Below are positions 31,509 through 41,273 of a stretch of DNA of 64,000 nucleotides, piece by piece. How positions within the stretch are numbered: the stretch's first letter is position 1; the number at the start of each line of letters is the position of its first letter. The notes beneath the pieces are model-generated. The model was not told where the DNA came from, searched no databases, and saw nothing but the letters and a program-made list of their open reading frames with translations. Origin of the DNA: Leishmania mexicana MHOM/GT/2001/U1103 (lineage: Eukaryota > Euglenozoa > Kinetoplastea > Trypanosomatida > Trypanosomatidae); the NCBI RefSeq assembly GCF_000234665.1, contig NC_018312.1, positions 668,291 to 732,290 of the forward strand. The letters are read 5' to 3'. A program made the translations under genes and the position numbers.

Positions 31509-32600
31509 TCAGACACGCGCAAAGCGGAGCACGAGGAAGGAAAAGGCCTCAAAGCTGAGCCAGCCATCCTTCGCTAGCTGCGCTCCGTCGAGCTCAAGCA
31601 TCGCATACTCTGCCGAGACACCGAGGTCACGCTCCAAAGATTGCATGTAGCGCTGGAACTCCTCAACGCTCAAGACGCCACGCCCATGCACATCCAGCTC
31701 ATCGAACCAATCGCGCAACTCCTCTTCCGTGATCGGGAAGGTGGTGATGTTCAACACGGATTTCACGCCGTCAAGCGGCGTTTGTAACTCCGCCACCGAG
31801 GTCGGCGGCGTCGTCGCAGTGTATCCAGGCGAGTTCATTGCAAGACGCACGGCTTGGTACGCGTTGCTGCGGTACGGAGCAGACGGCTTGACCGACGATG
31901 TGTGAGATGGGAAAGCGTTAGCGTATACAGGTGCCACTGCGCGCTCGCCGCTCTCAGACTGCGCCGATGTCTTCGGAGATGCGTTATCGCCCACCTCACT
32001 CTTGCCGTCAGCCAAAGGCCCAAACGAAACGGAGATGCGTGCAGCACCACTGTCTGCATTGGCGGCGGTAGGGATGCTTGAAGTAGTGGTCTTTACCAAG
32101 CTCCCACCCGCCGTGCTCCGCCGGTTTCTCATGTTCTGGTGCAATTTCTCATAGAGAGACATCTTCCCCACGCGGATCGGAACGCCTTCCGGCTCACCGA
32201 ACATACCGCGAGTATGGAGAAGATCCTCCAGCGAGCAAGGTGCAGTCGTCTCCTCCGGTGCTTCGTTGCCCTTCGACCCAAGAGAAACAGCTGTGTGGGA
32301 AATCGACCGCAGGACATAGGCAGGATCACGTTCCTGCACTGCCTGCAGACGCGGGTTTGTGTAGTGAGTCCACACCTCACCATTCTTGTTCCGCGCCAGC
32401 GCGGATGTCTGTTGCTCCTGGTTGTACCGCTCAAGCTCCTGCATAAAGGAAGCTTGCTCCACTGGGAGAAGTACCTGGTAGTGGCTCAGCAACATCGTCA
32501 CTCGCTCTTTGCTGGCCGCGTCCAAGCAGTCAAACAAGCGCGCTGGCGGTGTGGCCGCGGCTCTGGCGGCCGACCCGGCATCGACGGTACCGGTGATCAT
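31509..32600 (-). CDS. EF-hand-like protein with degenerate calcium loops, 363 residues
   Basis: The last 75 residues form a helix-loop-helix pair typical of EF-hands: LRDWFDELDVHGRGVLSVEEFQ (about 296-317), then MLELDGAQLAKDGWLSFEAF (about 334-355). The first loop keeps Asp at position 1, Gly at 6 and Glu at 12, but has His and Arg at positions 3 and 5. The second has no proper ligand set. Calcium binding is therefore doubtful, and a structural EF-hand pair is more likely. The N-terminal half is helical (DAASKERVTMLLSHYQVLLP near 20-40, then LERYNQEQQ), and the middle is a Ser/Thr/Ala-rich linker. The longer frame to 32795 begins with UTR translation. The ATG at 32600 follows an AG at 32628-32627 (GTACACAG). 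The partner and function are unknown. It interrupts the tryparedoxin family array. Confidence 0.7.
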   Translation of the reverse strand: MITGTVDAGSAARAAATPPARLFDCLDAASKERVTMLLSHYQVLLPVEQASFMQELERYNQEQQTSALARNKNGEVWTHYTNPRLQAVQERDPAYVLRSISHTAVSLGSKGNEAPEETTAPCSLEDLLHTRGMFGEPEGVPIRVGKMSLYEKLHQNMRNRRSTAGGSLVKTTTSSIPTAANADSGAARISVSFGPLADGKSEVGDNASPKTSAQSESGERAVAPVYANAFPSHTSSVKPSAPYRSNAYQAVRLAMNSPGYTATTPPTSVAELQTPLDGVKSVLNITTFPITEEELRDWFDELDVHGRGVLSVEEFQRYMQSLERDLGVSAEYAMLELDGAQLAKDGWLSFEAFSFLVLRFARV

Positions 32601-33772
32601 TTTTATGTTTCCTTCCCCTTGCTGTCCTGTGTACGCGAACGGCAGAGCACAAAAGCACGCTGCTGGCGCCAACGATCTGAGACGCGCGCGATGAAGGAGC
32701 TCAGGAAGCGAAACAATACAGCGAAAGAGGGCCACGATGAAAGAGCCGACAAGAGACAATCCCGGCGAAGCTGTGTTGGTGTGTATGTGTGACACGGAGG
32801 CGCAGGAGAGTAGCGGCAGAGGGGGGAGAGAGAGAAAGAGAGACGCCGCATACCTTTACGTGCAAAGCGAGCAAAAGGCTGGGGTGTCCGGGTCGCCACC
32901 CGCGATGTGGCAACACTCACTGTTGACAGCCTCGCCCTCCCCTAGCAGCATCGATGTACCAGCTTCAGTGGGTGCACGTCCGTCTAGGCGAAGCCGCGCA
33001 AGAGAGAGAGGAGGGGGTAAAAGTGGGTCGGAGTGGAGTGTGGCGCAGCGCGCGCAACACCCACGCGCAGCGGAAGCGCGCAGATCCTCCCCGACAGCTC
33101 AGCACCAGCGCATTTACAGGCGATGGTCGGCTGCAGTTCCTTGTCTCGCAGCTTTTGTCAGCATCTCCAGCGCATACAGTGCGGCCTTCACGCGCACACA
33201 CACACGAGGCCATCGGCTGCGCAACACCGCACGGACGCAGCGGAAGGCACACATTTCTGATACGCTGGTCACCGGGGCACAACACGCTTCAATACAGATG
33301 CCCGAATCTTGGAAGGCGAGCCTGCACAGATGTGTATACATGCGCAGGCACCGCCACGTGTTGCAGACGAGGGAGGGGGAGGGGAGTCGGAGAAAGAAAA
33401 AAACTAAAGAGAGCTATGAGAGAAGGAAGCTATAAATACGGAGGCGGAGCCGCCACAAGCGGTAACAGTGGACCTGTAAAGCGGGCAAACAGGAGCAGCG
33501 GCCGCTGTGCGCGCCATAGGGAGGGGGAGGAGAACAGGGCCAGGTGGAGCGCAGGCGCGGGCCCAGGGCCAGCTGACCGCCGCCTCGAGCAGCGCGATAT
33601 GCAACTGGAGAGCATGGCCGGGTGTGACGGTGGCGGTTGCCCGGCAAGACTGGGACAGGAGAGGGGGCGCAAGCAGCAGCACCGTTGTCCTGCCGCGAGT
33701 CCTGGTCCTCGCACAGCCCACTAGCGCAGCAGGGTGGGGGGTCAAAGCCTGTGGCTCAAGCGCACAGTCGCC
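32601..33772. other. Intergenic region between the EF-hand gene and TXN1
   Basis: No gene supported. The frames on either strand at 33400-33720 are overlapping shadows with no consistent coding bias. Likely TXN1 3' UTR plus EF-hand gene 5' UTR. Confidence 0.5.
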
Positions 33773-34210
33773 TTACTCGTCTCTCCACGGGAACTGCGCG
33801 CCTTCGGGGTCCTGCGTCAGCGCGTGGCGCGCGCGCGTCGTCACGGTTTCACCCGTGTCCGCGTTCAAGCCGATAAGCGTCGGAATCGATTCCACCTTGA
33901 ACACCTTCGTGAGCGCCTCCACAATGTTGCGCTTCTCAAAGGGCAGCGCCAGCCATGGCATCTTGGCGTAGTACCCATTGAAGTCCTCCTCCTCCTCGTC
34001 CCACGACGCAAGTATGATCTCGAAGTTCTTCGAAACGTGGTGCTTGTCATAGAACTCCACCAGCTGCGGCGTGAAGCCGCGGCACGGCGGGCACCAGCTT
34101 GCCGAGAAGTAGAAGAACACGGTCTTGCCGGATAGAGAGCTCATATCCACCATTTCATTCTGCTTCTGCAGCTTCACCGCGTCCCCCAAGTGCTTCCTGA
34201 CACCGGACAT
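33773..34210 (-). CDS. TXN1: Tryparedoxin 1 (soluble, WCPPC)
   Basis: This is a complete classical tryparedoxin of 145 residues. In trypanosomatids it passes electrons from trypanothione to 2-Cys peroxiredoxins, glutathione-peroxidase-type enzymes and ribonucleotide reductase. The active site is SASWCPPCRGFTPQL with C40 and C43. The family segment MPWLALPF is at 84-91, the cis-proline at P110 (ESIPTLIG), and DPEGAQFPW at 134-142 closes the domain. The length equals that of characterised Leishmania and Crithidia tryparedoxins. There is no targeting presequence or membrane segment, so a cytosolic location is expected. The long frame to 34687 adds UTR translation; the true start is the ATG at 34210, followed by SGVRKHLGDAVKLQ, which resembles Leishmania TXN1. 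It lies about 1.4 kb downstream of a paralogue. Confidence 0.95.
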   Translation of the reverse strand: MSGVRKHLGDAVKLQKQNEMVDMSSLSGKTVFFYFSASWCPPCRGFTPQLVEFYDKHHVSKNFEIILASWDEEEEDFNGYYAKMPWLALPFEKRNIVEALTKVFKVESIPTLIGLNADTGETVTTRARHALTQDPEGAQFPWRDE

Positions 34211-35595
34211 TGTTGCGCGCGGGGAGGAACAGAGAGGAAGTACAAAGAACAGTTCGAAAAGGGAAAGAGTGATGCGCTTGACTGTAGGCGTCGAGACGAC
34301 GAGAGTGTGATGAAGGCGGGTTGATACAGCTGTTGAAGTCCTTGGTGTAGCAAGGGTTGGGAAGGGGTAGATGGTGACAGAGGCTACGAGCACGAGGACA
34401 AGATGGGATGCGTCACGATGGTGTCCATTTGCGTTCGTGTGTGGCACGCACGAAAAAGACCAACACAGAGTCAGAGTACGCAACACCACCACCGAGCAAT
34501 GTCCCGGCAGCAGTGGAGAGAAGGCAAGGCGGCCAAGCGAAGGGATCGACGCATGAGTAAGAAGGAGAAAGCGGTACAGCAAGCGAGAGAAGGTGGGTGT
34601 GGTCAAGAGCCTGGGGAGGGGGAGACTGCATGAGCCGATGCAAATGGAGTAGACACGTGATGACTGGGTATCTCTGTACTCCCCCACCTCTCCCGTGCTG
34701 AACTCGACAAGGGAGTAAGGGGAAGGTGATGGAGTCCTCCCTCAGAGCACTGCACGATATACGGGCGGCGGACGGCTCATTATAGATGTCAGCGGCAAAC
34801 GCACATCACGCAAGAGGCACCAGACGATTGTGCCTCACACACACACACGCCTACACATCACCGCTTATTGACGAGCCACGCGCGTGTATGACCACAGACC
34901 CATGCAATCCCATCAGTGCTCCCCCCCCCCTCCCTATCTTTTCGGCTCTGGTTTCACCGAAATGTGCGCGTGTGTGGGTGAAATGCGCCACGCTTGGCGC
35001 TCCTCCTCGTGTTCTGCTCTTTTTTTTCTTTTTTGCGGTCTCCCCTCCCATCCTACCGATGCGGTGCAACAGACGTCTGACGGGAACTCGCTCACTGATC
35101 AGCAGCAGCAGAGACAGTCAGCTTGTGTTCTGTGTATACGTGAGCATTGGAGTAAGAGGATGGGGTGCGGCGAGTCTCTTATACACAGGACACGGAGGAT
35201 TAGTACAACAGGAATGTGCCCTTTAAGTGTGTTTGTGCCTGTGCAAGTGAGCCATAGCATTGCCATAACGATCGCTGTCAGGAGTGAAACGACCGGAGAT
35301 GCCCAATCGTGTTGAGGGTGTGATGGGGGGAGTAGGAGGGGGAGGACGGCAAGGATAACGGCACTCGGGAGGTCGCGCTAGCGGTAATGCCGGTCACCCT
35401 CAACGAGAGCTACCAAGGTACAAGAGAAAAACAGACAGAAGTATCCTCAAGGTAAGCATCTTCTGGAAGGCGCATTTAAAGCGTGGGCGTGAGCAGACGC
35501 GCACCACCATCACTGCGTGCCACTGAAGCGCGTACCTCATCGTGCGTTCACACTCCCCAGCACTGGTGTATACGGTGCACCCCTTTGTGTCTGAT
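34211..35595. other. Intergenic region between the two soluble tryparedoxin genes
   Basis: No gene supported. Holds the TXN1 5' UTR and the 3' UTR of the upstream paralogue. A C-run followed by T/C-rich plus-strand text occurs near 34920-35060. Confidence 0.55.
34282..34305 (-). promoter_or_regulatory. Predicted spliced-leader acceptor of TXN1
   Basis: The minus strand reads CTCGTCGTCTCGACGCCTACAG, with the AG at 34283-34282, giving a 71-base 5' UTR. A pyrimidine tract between this AG and the ATG contains no other AG close to the start. Confidence 0.45.
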
Positions 35596-36045
35596 TTACT
35601 TCTCCGACACGTCGGGCCACGGGAACTCCTTCGCCTCGGGGTCCTTCACGACCATGTTGCGTGCCCGTGTCGTAAGGATCTTGCCTGTGTCCGCCTCGAC
35701 GCCGATTAGCGTCGGAATCGTCTCCACCTTGAACCCATTCTTGAGAAACTCCATCCCTTTTCGATCCTCAAAGGGCAGCGCCAGCCATGGCATTTTCCCG
35801 TAGTACTCCGTGAAATCATCGACCTCCTCGTCCCAAGAGATCAGCATCACCTCGAAATTCTTCGACTTCGCGTGTGTCTTGTAGAATTCAACGAGCTGCG
35901 GAGTGAAGCCGCGGCATGGCGGGCACCAACTAGCCGAGAAATAGAAGAAGAGGGTCTTTCCAGCCAGCGATGACAAAGCGACGTCCGTCGCCGAGCCCTT
36001 GAGGAAGCTGGTGGAGTGAGGGAAGAACTTCTTCAAGCCTGACAT
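35596..36045 (-). CDS. TXN: Tryparedoxin, second soluble paralogue (WCPPC)
   Basis: A complete tryparedoxin of 149 residues. The active site SASWCPPCRGFTPQL has C41 and C44. MPWLALPFEDRKGMEF starts at 85, the cis-proline is P111 (ETIPTLIG), and DPEAKEFPW spans 135-143. Its opening MSGLKKFFPHSTSFLKG resembles the Crithidia tryparedoxin II type and differs from the neighbouring TXN1, so this is a separate paralogue rather than a recent copy. The role is expected to be the same trypanothione-dependent disulfide reduction. No organelle signal is evident. The ATG at 36045 is 62 bases after a strong splice acceptor, and the longer frame to 36135 includes that acceptor's exon leader. Short coding stretches are almost identical to TXN1 at the DNA level. 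Confidence 0.95.
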   Translation of the reverse strand: MSGLKKFFPHSTSFLKGSATDVALSSLAGKTLFFYFSASWCPPCRGFTPQLVEFYKTHAKSKNFEVMLISWDEEVDDFTEYYGKMPWLALPFEDRKGMEFLKNGFKVETIPTLIGVEADTGKILTTRARNMVVKDPEAKEFPWPDVSEK

Positions 36046-36106
36046 GGTACCAAAGATGTCAGGCACGGACACGAAGTGTACGAGAGACGAAGGACAGCCA
36101 AAGGTG

Positions 36107-36136
36107 CTGCGAAACAGGGGTTGGGGAAGGGACAAG
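36107..36136 (-). promoter_or_regulatory. Predicted spliced-leader acceptor of the second soluble tryparedoxin
   Basis: A long pyrimidine tract on the minus strand ends CCCCTGTTTCGCAG, with the AG at 36108-36107, leaving a 61-base 5' UTR. One of the clearest acceptors in the window. Confidence 0.65.
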
Positions 36137-36918
36137 GTTCAAGAGGGACAAAACGAGTAGTGAGCGCGCCAGTATCAAGCAAGTGGCAGGGGTGGGCTTC
36201 ACAAGACAATACGAGAGGCACACGAACAGGCGCAGAAAGGTGTGAGGTGGCCACAGCTGATGCGAACAAAAGAGTCGTATCCGTAATGCACTCCAGAGGG
36301 TGGCGGGCGTGTGCGAATCCGGAAAGCGGCCAGTCAATGGCTGTGCCACAATACGTCCTCGCGTAGCTGTGTACGTAAACGAGGAGTCAGGTATCTGTGT
36401 GTGTGTGTGTGACAGGGAGAGGGGGGATTGTACGTAACAGAGGGATATAGAAGAGGAAAACAAATAAACAGACGGAGGCGTAGATGGCCGTGTGAGGCGG
36501 AGGGAGGTGTGTGTGGGGGGGACGATGGGCGTACGTCTGTTTCGCTGAAGGTTCTAGAGATAGAGAGAGGGTTTATCTTTTATGGACAGCGTTGCGAGGT
36601 CGCGAGAGACTGGAGAAGAAATACGGCGCAGACCCGCGCGCGCGCACATGGACACCCGAAAGGGAAGGATGACAGCGTGGAAAAATAAAGAGGTGGAGAG
36701 AGCCAAGGAAAAGGGGGGAATCGCCCTGACAGCGGAGGGCGGTCGCAGGAGCAAAATACACAGACACGCGCAACGCGTCGACGATGCGCGAACCCCCCCC
36801 CGTCGGAGCAAGGCACCTACACATAGCAAATAGGAAACATGCGGAGGTGTAGATGCCAAGCATGGCATATGCATCTGCACGCGTGCAGCTCCGCTCTACG
36901 GCAAAGGCCTCACGCCGC

Positions 36919-36941
36919 GTGTGTGTGTGTGTGTGTGTGTG
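36919..36941. repeat. (GT)n microsatellite
   Basis: About eleven GT units on the plus strand in a predicted UTR. Confidence 0.9.
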
Positions 36942-39111
36942 CTCAGGCGTGCGAAACCGTCGGCCATGCCTCCTCCTCTCCACGATGACTGTTCCTCTTT
37001 GTTGTTGTCCATTGGACTAATTGCACCGGGGACCACGTGCGTTTGTGTGCACGCGAGCGTGTAGGCGTGCAGAAGAATGTGAGGGCAGTCACATGCGCAG
37101 CAGTTAATATTGTGGCACTGTTCACATCCACTCCGTTGCTCTCCTTCTCTCCCCCCTCTCGTCCAGAGAAAGTCTCCCAAGGCTGCATGCAGACACGGAG
37201 ACGCACACACGCACATGTATGAGCATACGCTCACACAAAGCGAGGCGTGTGACGATTTGAAGGAAGCATCAGCGAGCAAGGAAGAAGGAGAGCAAAGGAA
37301 GAAGGAAGAACCTCCATTATCATTCCTGCGCTGCAGTGTCAGCAACACGACACAGGGCAAGAGGAGAAGAGACAGCCACACGCGCACGCAAGAGCACACA
37401 CACCAACACGCAGCCACCGCCCAAAAAAGTAGTACAAGACATAGATATATGAAGAAGTGAGATGTACGGGTGGGTGGTACACACGTGCACGCAACGCACT
37501 AAAAGAGAACAAAGGGAAAACAAAAACGCCAACAAAGTCAGTGGTTCGCACAAGATAAGCAACCACGCGAAGCGCGAAACAACGAAACGCGAAGCGAGAC
37601 AAGAAGATACTACACGGTGAGCCCGAAAACACACACACGCGAAAAAAAAAGAAAAGATACCGTCGACTTCGAGAGACACTCGCACGAATCACCCCAACAA
37701 CAAATATCAACGCGCCTGCAGCAGCGAGGCAAAACACCACACATGAGCGCGCCTAGCCTTGCAAACAGTCATAATTTTCCTCTCCTTCGTCCACTCCCTC
37801 ATCGCAAGCCCTCCACACACACACACATACACACAGACACACACGCACATGCACATGCACATACACCAACATCAGCGCACAGAGAGAGAGAGACGCCTGC
37901 ACAAAGACACGTTTTTTCCTTCCTTTTTGCTTCCCTCTCTTTTTTGGTGGGGCGTCGGAGATGCAACCTACTGCGCTGAAAACACTCCTACACAATCACG
38001 CAGACGCGCACACGCATATGTGTGCCCGCTCTTCGACTGAGGTGCGTAGACAGCGAGAAAGGAGGGCCTTTTGATGGCTACCACAAACAACCGTAGCCGC
38101 ACCATAAGGAAGAAATGCATGCCAATCGCGTTAGCTATCGCCTCACCACCCGAACACCTCACGCTCCCCCTTAAACCACCTTCCCCATCCTGCGACGTCC
38201 CCGCCCCTCGCACGCTTTGCCGTTCCTTCGCACCAACACAAGCCCGTACAGAATAGCAATCTTCTCTCATGTCCCTCACGTCAACTAGCCCGCGCATGGT
38301 ATACTCGGACCTCTTCTCTGTATTCGCACTACCTTACTGTCTCTACACGTCTTGCACATCTCATGTCGGTTGGTGGCCTTATGCGCATGGAAAATCGGCG
38401 TTTCACTGCGAGGTTAAAATGAGCGAGAGAAACAACGAGCTGCTGCCGCCGCCCCTGACGCAGTAGTGCGGGTGGTGGTAGTGAGAGAACGAGGCAGGAA
38501 CGGCCGTTGAAGTGCTGCAACGACACAAACGGGGAAGGGGGTAGGGTGTAGAGTGGGGACTGGGAAGGAAAGGCACAAGGGGGCACACGCACATTCGTCG
38601 CCATGCATCTGTGCGTCTACGCTCAGACACACTGGAATAGAGACACGCCCAAACGCGAGCCGACAGCTACGTTCATGACCTAACACCAGCAACCCCAAAA
38701 CTCGTCCTTAGAGGGCACACACAAAGAAAATAAATATAAAAACACCGCAACAGTGAACGAGAGAGGTCGGCACCAATATAACCGAGAAGACAGTCACGTG
38801 CCCCACGCAAGCACTCACGTTACCCTCTGCAGAGAGAGAGCCCATCTAGTGAGAGTAGAAAAGAAAATATACAAAAAAGAAAGAAAACAAATAACAAAGC
38901 GACTGCGAGAATTGAACGGAAACTGTGAAACGACAAGACAACGTATGCGAAGGTGTGACACACCCGCCACAGACGAGACGAGCACACACACACACACGCA
39001 CACACACACACAAGCGCGCACAGACACAAACCTTTTTTTGAGAGAGACAATCAGACGCAATCGGGTGGTGCAACCTGTGAGTGACACAGTGGCCTGTGGG
39101 TGAGTGTGTGC

Positions 39112-39145
<34 letters not shown>

Positions 39146-39149
39146 ATAT
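39112..39149. repeat. TA-rich alternating tract joined to TG and G11
   Basis: Nearly perfect alternating TA over 38 bases with one TTT interruption. It continues into a TG/CG-alternating stretch and a run of 11 Gs at 39175-39185. This is unusual AT composition for GC-rich DNA. Confidence 0.9.
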
Positions 39150-39429
39150 GTGTATTTGTGTGTGCGTGTGCGCAGGGGGGGGGGGATGGAATGGAATGGG
39201 GGAAGTGTCTTGTTTTCCTTGTTCGTCTGTGTGCCACCGTCACGCTTGTACACATACACTCCTTCTCGCTCGTTTTATGCGTGCGCAGAGGATACACACT
39301 GCCTGACGTGTGTCCACCACTTCCCTGAGGCAGTGTACCAGTCACCAACGTCCGCGTAGAGGATGCCTGCCACAGACCACGTGTGGTTTCCTTTTGCCTC
39401 TTTCCTTCGACGCATTCATTCTCTCCCAT

Positions 39430-39990
39430 ACAACGTGAGCTCAACGGCACTCGACCCCCCTCCGGCATGTCACAGGTACCCCATCCCCTGGTGCAAAGCG
39501 GTCGTGGACACACGCGCTAGAGAAATGCGCCGACTCAGTCATCTGAGCACGATCTCTGCCCCAAACCCTACCCATCCATCTCGTGCTCCGCAGGTCGCCA
39601 CACAGTCCCTCCTATCGTGTCGGTCACCGCCCCTGGTGCATTCTCCCCTCCCTGGCGGCGGCTCAGGCACTCCTCACCTTTGTGAGCAATGTGAGGGCCG
39701 GGGATGCGCTACACTCGAGTTAAGTTGGCACTTTGCCTATCACATGGATGGCACAAACGCGTGCACTGTTGCAGGTCGCTTCGACGCACAACGCCGTCCA
39801 GAACCTGACCGCCGACATCGGCAAGGATGCATAAATCTGTCCTCCCCACGTCGTAAGCACCTGAGCCTGTCACCACAGGAAGTGGTTTGGCATTTGGCAG
39901 GGGATAGGGAGGCTGCTTGGCTTCCTCCCACGAAACCTGGGGGCACTGGACTCTGAGATACCACACACGGAGGTGTCCCTCCCCCCTCAC
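39430..39990 (-). mobile_element. Candidate SIDER-type short degenerate retroposon
   Basis: A block of about 0.5 kb differs from its repeat-rich surroundings: even base composition, no simple repeats and no consistent coding frame. Read on the minus strand, one end has GGGGTACCTGTGACATGCCG (39463-39482), which I recall as common to Leishmania SIDER2 elements in 3' UTRs. The size fits the family. It lies about 0.4 kb downstream of the membrane tryparedoxin stop codon, the expected position. The orientation and exact ends are uncertain, and I identified it from memory of sequence, not by alignment. Confidence 0.45.
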
Positions 39991-40409
39991 TCACCCCACA
40001 CAAGCACATCTGTCATCAGGGGCCGTATGTGGCGCGCAACAAACAAAAGGAAAAGGAGGGGGGACAAGAGCGGCAGTGCCGTCACGGCAATGACCCCACC
40101 ATCCGCTACGCACGAAGACGCCAAAAAGGAGAGAGGGGGAGGTAAAACAGCAGGAAAAGGCGAACGATCGTCTGTGCCGCGACGCGGCGGTTCTCCTCCG
40201 TGCGGCGTCGGATCCCAACCACGATAGCCGAAAACGCACGCACGCACACACACACACATGCACACACGCGACTGCTGGTACTTCGACTCGTTGCCGCAGC
40301 GAGGGCCTTCCTCTTGCCATTGTGCCAAGTTATAGCCTCCCATCGACTTCATTTCATTTTGCTAGTACTACCCACTTCTGCCGCCTCGCTGAGGCAACCT
40401 CCTTCCCTA

Positions 40410-41237
40410 CTAATAATACCAAAAGTAGTAGTAAACACCACAGAATATGAGGAGCAGAAGCACAAAGCTTTCTCGCCAGCCCTCGGTGCGGTTCCGCATG
40501 TCGCCCTCAGCGAACCGCCATGGGAACCGAACCGCATCTGGGTCCTTCATCACCATCGTCTTGCCCTCCCTTGTCACCATGCAGTTCGTGTCCACGGCAA
40601 CAACTACCACCTTCGGGATCGAGACAACAGAGTAGGCGCGTGAGAGGAAGCGAGCCACCTCGTGCTCCTTGAAGGGCAGTGCCAGCCAGTTTCCGTGCCC
40701 GCTGGCTTTGGGGATGCGTGGGCTCTGAGCTGTGCCCGCCGCTGTCGCCGCACCGCCTGCGGTCGCGGCCGAGAAGGGGATTTGGGGCAGCGGGCACTCG
40801 CTCAGAGCAGCGCCGCCTCCGGTGCCAGCACCAGTTTGGTTCCCTAAGAGATGTGTGATGTCGCAGCTCAGGGGACAGCTTTCGTCCAGTGCCTCGCTGG
40901 AGGCGGTCGGTGGAGGCGAAGACGACGCTGCCGCCGGTGGACGTCGCACGTAGTTGCTGCTGCGATTCTGGAAAAAGTCCATCATCCGCCCCTCCTCGCG
41001 GTCCGAGGATACAAACAGCACCTCAAAACCGTACCGGTCCTTGTGAGCATCGTAGAAGTCCGCCAGCAGCGGGGTGAAGCGCTGGCATGGCGGGCACCAG
41101 TGAGCAGAAAAGTAGATCAGCACGTACTTTTTCCCCTTGAACGCTTCCGATGCGGCGACGGTGGTGCCGTCCTGCCGCAGCACCTTCAAGTCAGGGAACT
41201 GCGACAGGAATGGACCGCCCTTGTGACGCATGGACAT
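40410..41237 (-). CDS. Tail-anchored tryparedoxin with intact WCPPC, 275 residues
   Basis: A tryparedoxin domain with active site SAHWCPPCQRFTPLL (C48, C51), FEVLFVSSD at 71-79, GNWLALPF at 182-189, cis-proline P208 (SIPKVVVV) and DPDAVRFPW at 232-240. An insert of about 90 residues (roughly 92-181), rich in Ala/Ser/Pro and carrying extra cysteines (C121, C125, C148), separates the two halves of the fold. After the signature the chain ends in a single hydrophobic segment, ESFVLLLLIFCGVYYYFWYY (256-275), with nothing beyond it. That arrangement predicts a tail-anchored protein with the redox domain facing the cytosol, perhaps on the mitochondrial outer membrane or ER. A tail-anchored tryparedoxin has been described in Leishmania, and this is probably its orthologue. 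The ATG at 41237 lies 16 bases after a strong acceptor; the longer frame is UTR. Confidence 0.9.
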   Translation of the reverse strand: MSMRHKGGPFLSQFPDLKVLRQDGTTVAASEAFKGKKYVLIYFSAHWCPPCQRFTPLLADFYDAHKDRYGFEVLFVSSDREEGRMMDFFQNRSSNYVRRPPAAASSSPPPTASSEALDESCPLSCDITHLLGNQTGAGTGGGAALSECPLPQIPFSAATAGGAATAAGTAQSPRIPKASGHGNWLALPFKEHEVARFLSRAYSVVSIPKVVVVAVDTNCMVTREGKTMVMKDPDAVRFPWRFAEGDMRNRTEGWRESFVLLLLIFCGVYYYFWYY

Positions 41238-41252
41238 TCTGGCTGAGCGTCT

Positions 41253-41273
41253 CTGTATAGGGAGAGAGAGCAG
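41253..41273 (-). promoter_or_regulatory. Predicted spliced-leader acceptor of the tail-anchored tryparedoxin
   Basis: The minus strand reads CTGCTCTCTCTCCCTATACA followed by G, with the AG at 41254-41253, leaving a 15-base 5' UTR. The tract is almost pure pyrimidine. Confidence 0.65.

Larger units (their letters stand above)
36046..40409. other. 4.4 kb intergenic region, probable long 3' UTR of the membrane tryparedoxin
   Basis: I find no supported gene. It contains a GT microsatellite (36919-36941), a TA tract (39112-39149) with an adjacent G11 run, and a SIDER-like segment (about 39430-39990). Frames over CA-rich stretches are Thr/His repeats and are discounted. Confidence 0.55.

Noticed and set aside
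39363..39956. 197-codon plus-strand frame over the candidate retroposon
   Set aside because: Opposite to all genes, no domain, no coding bias; better explained as a retroposon remnant.
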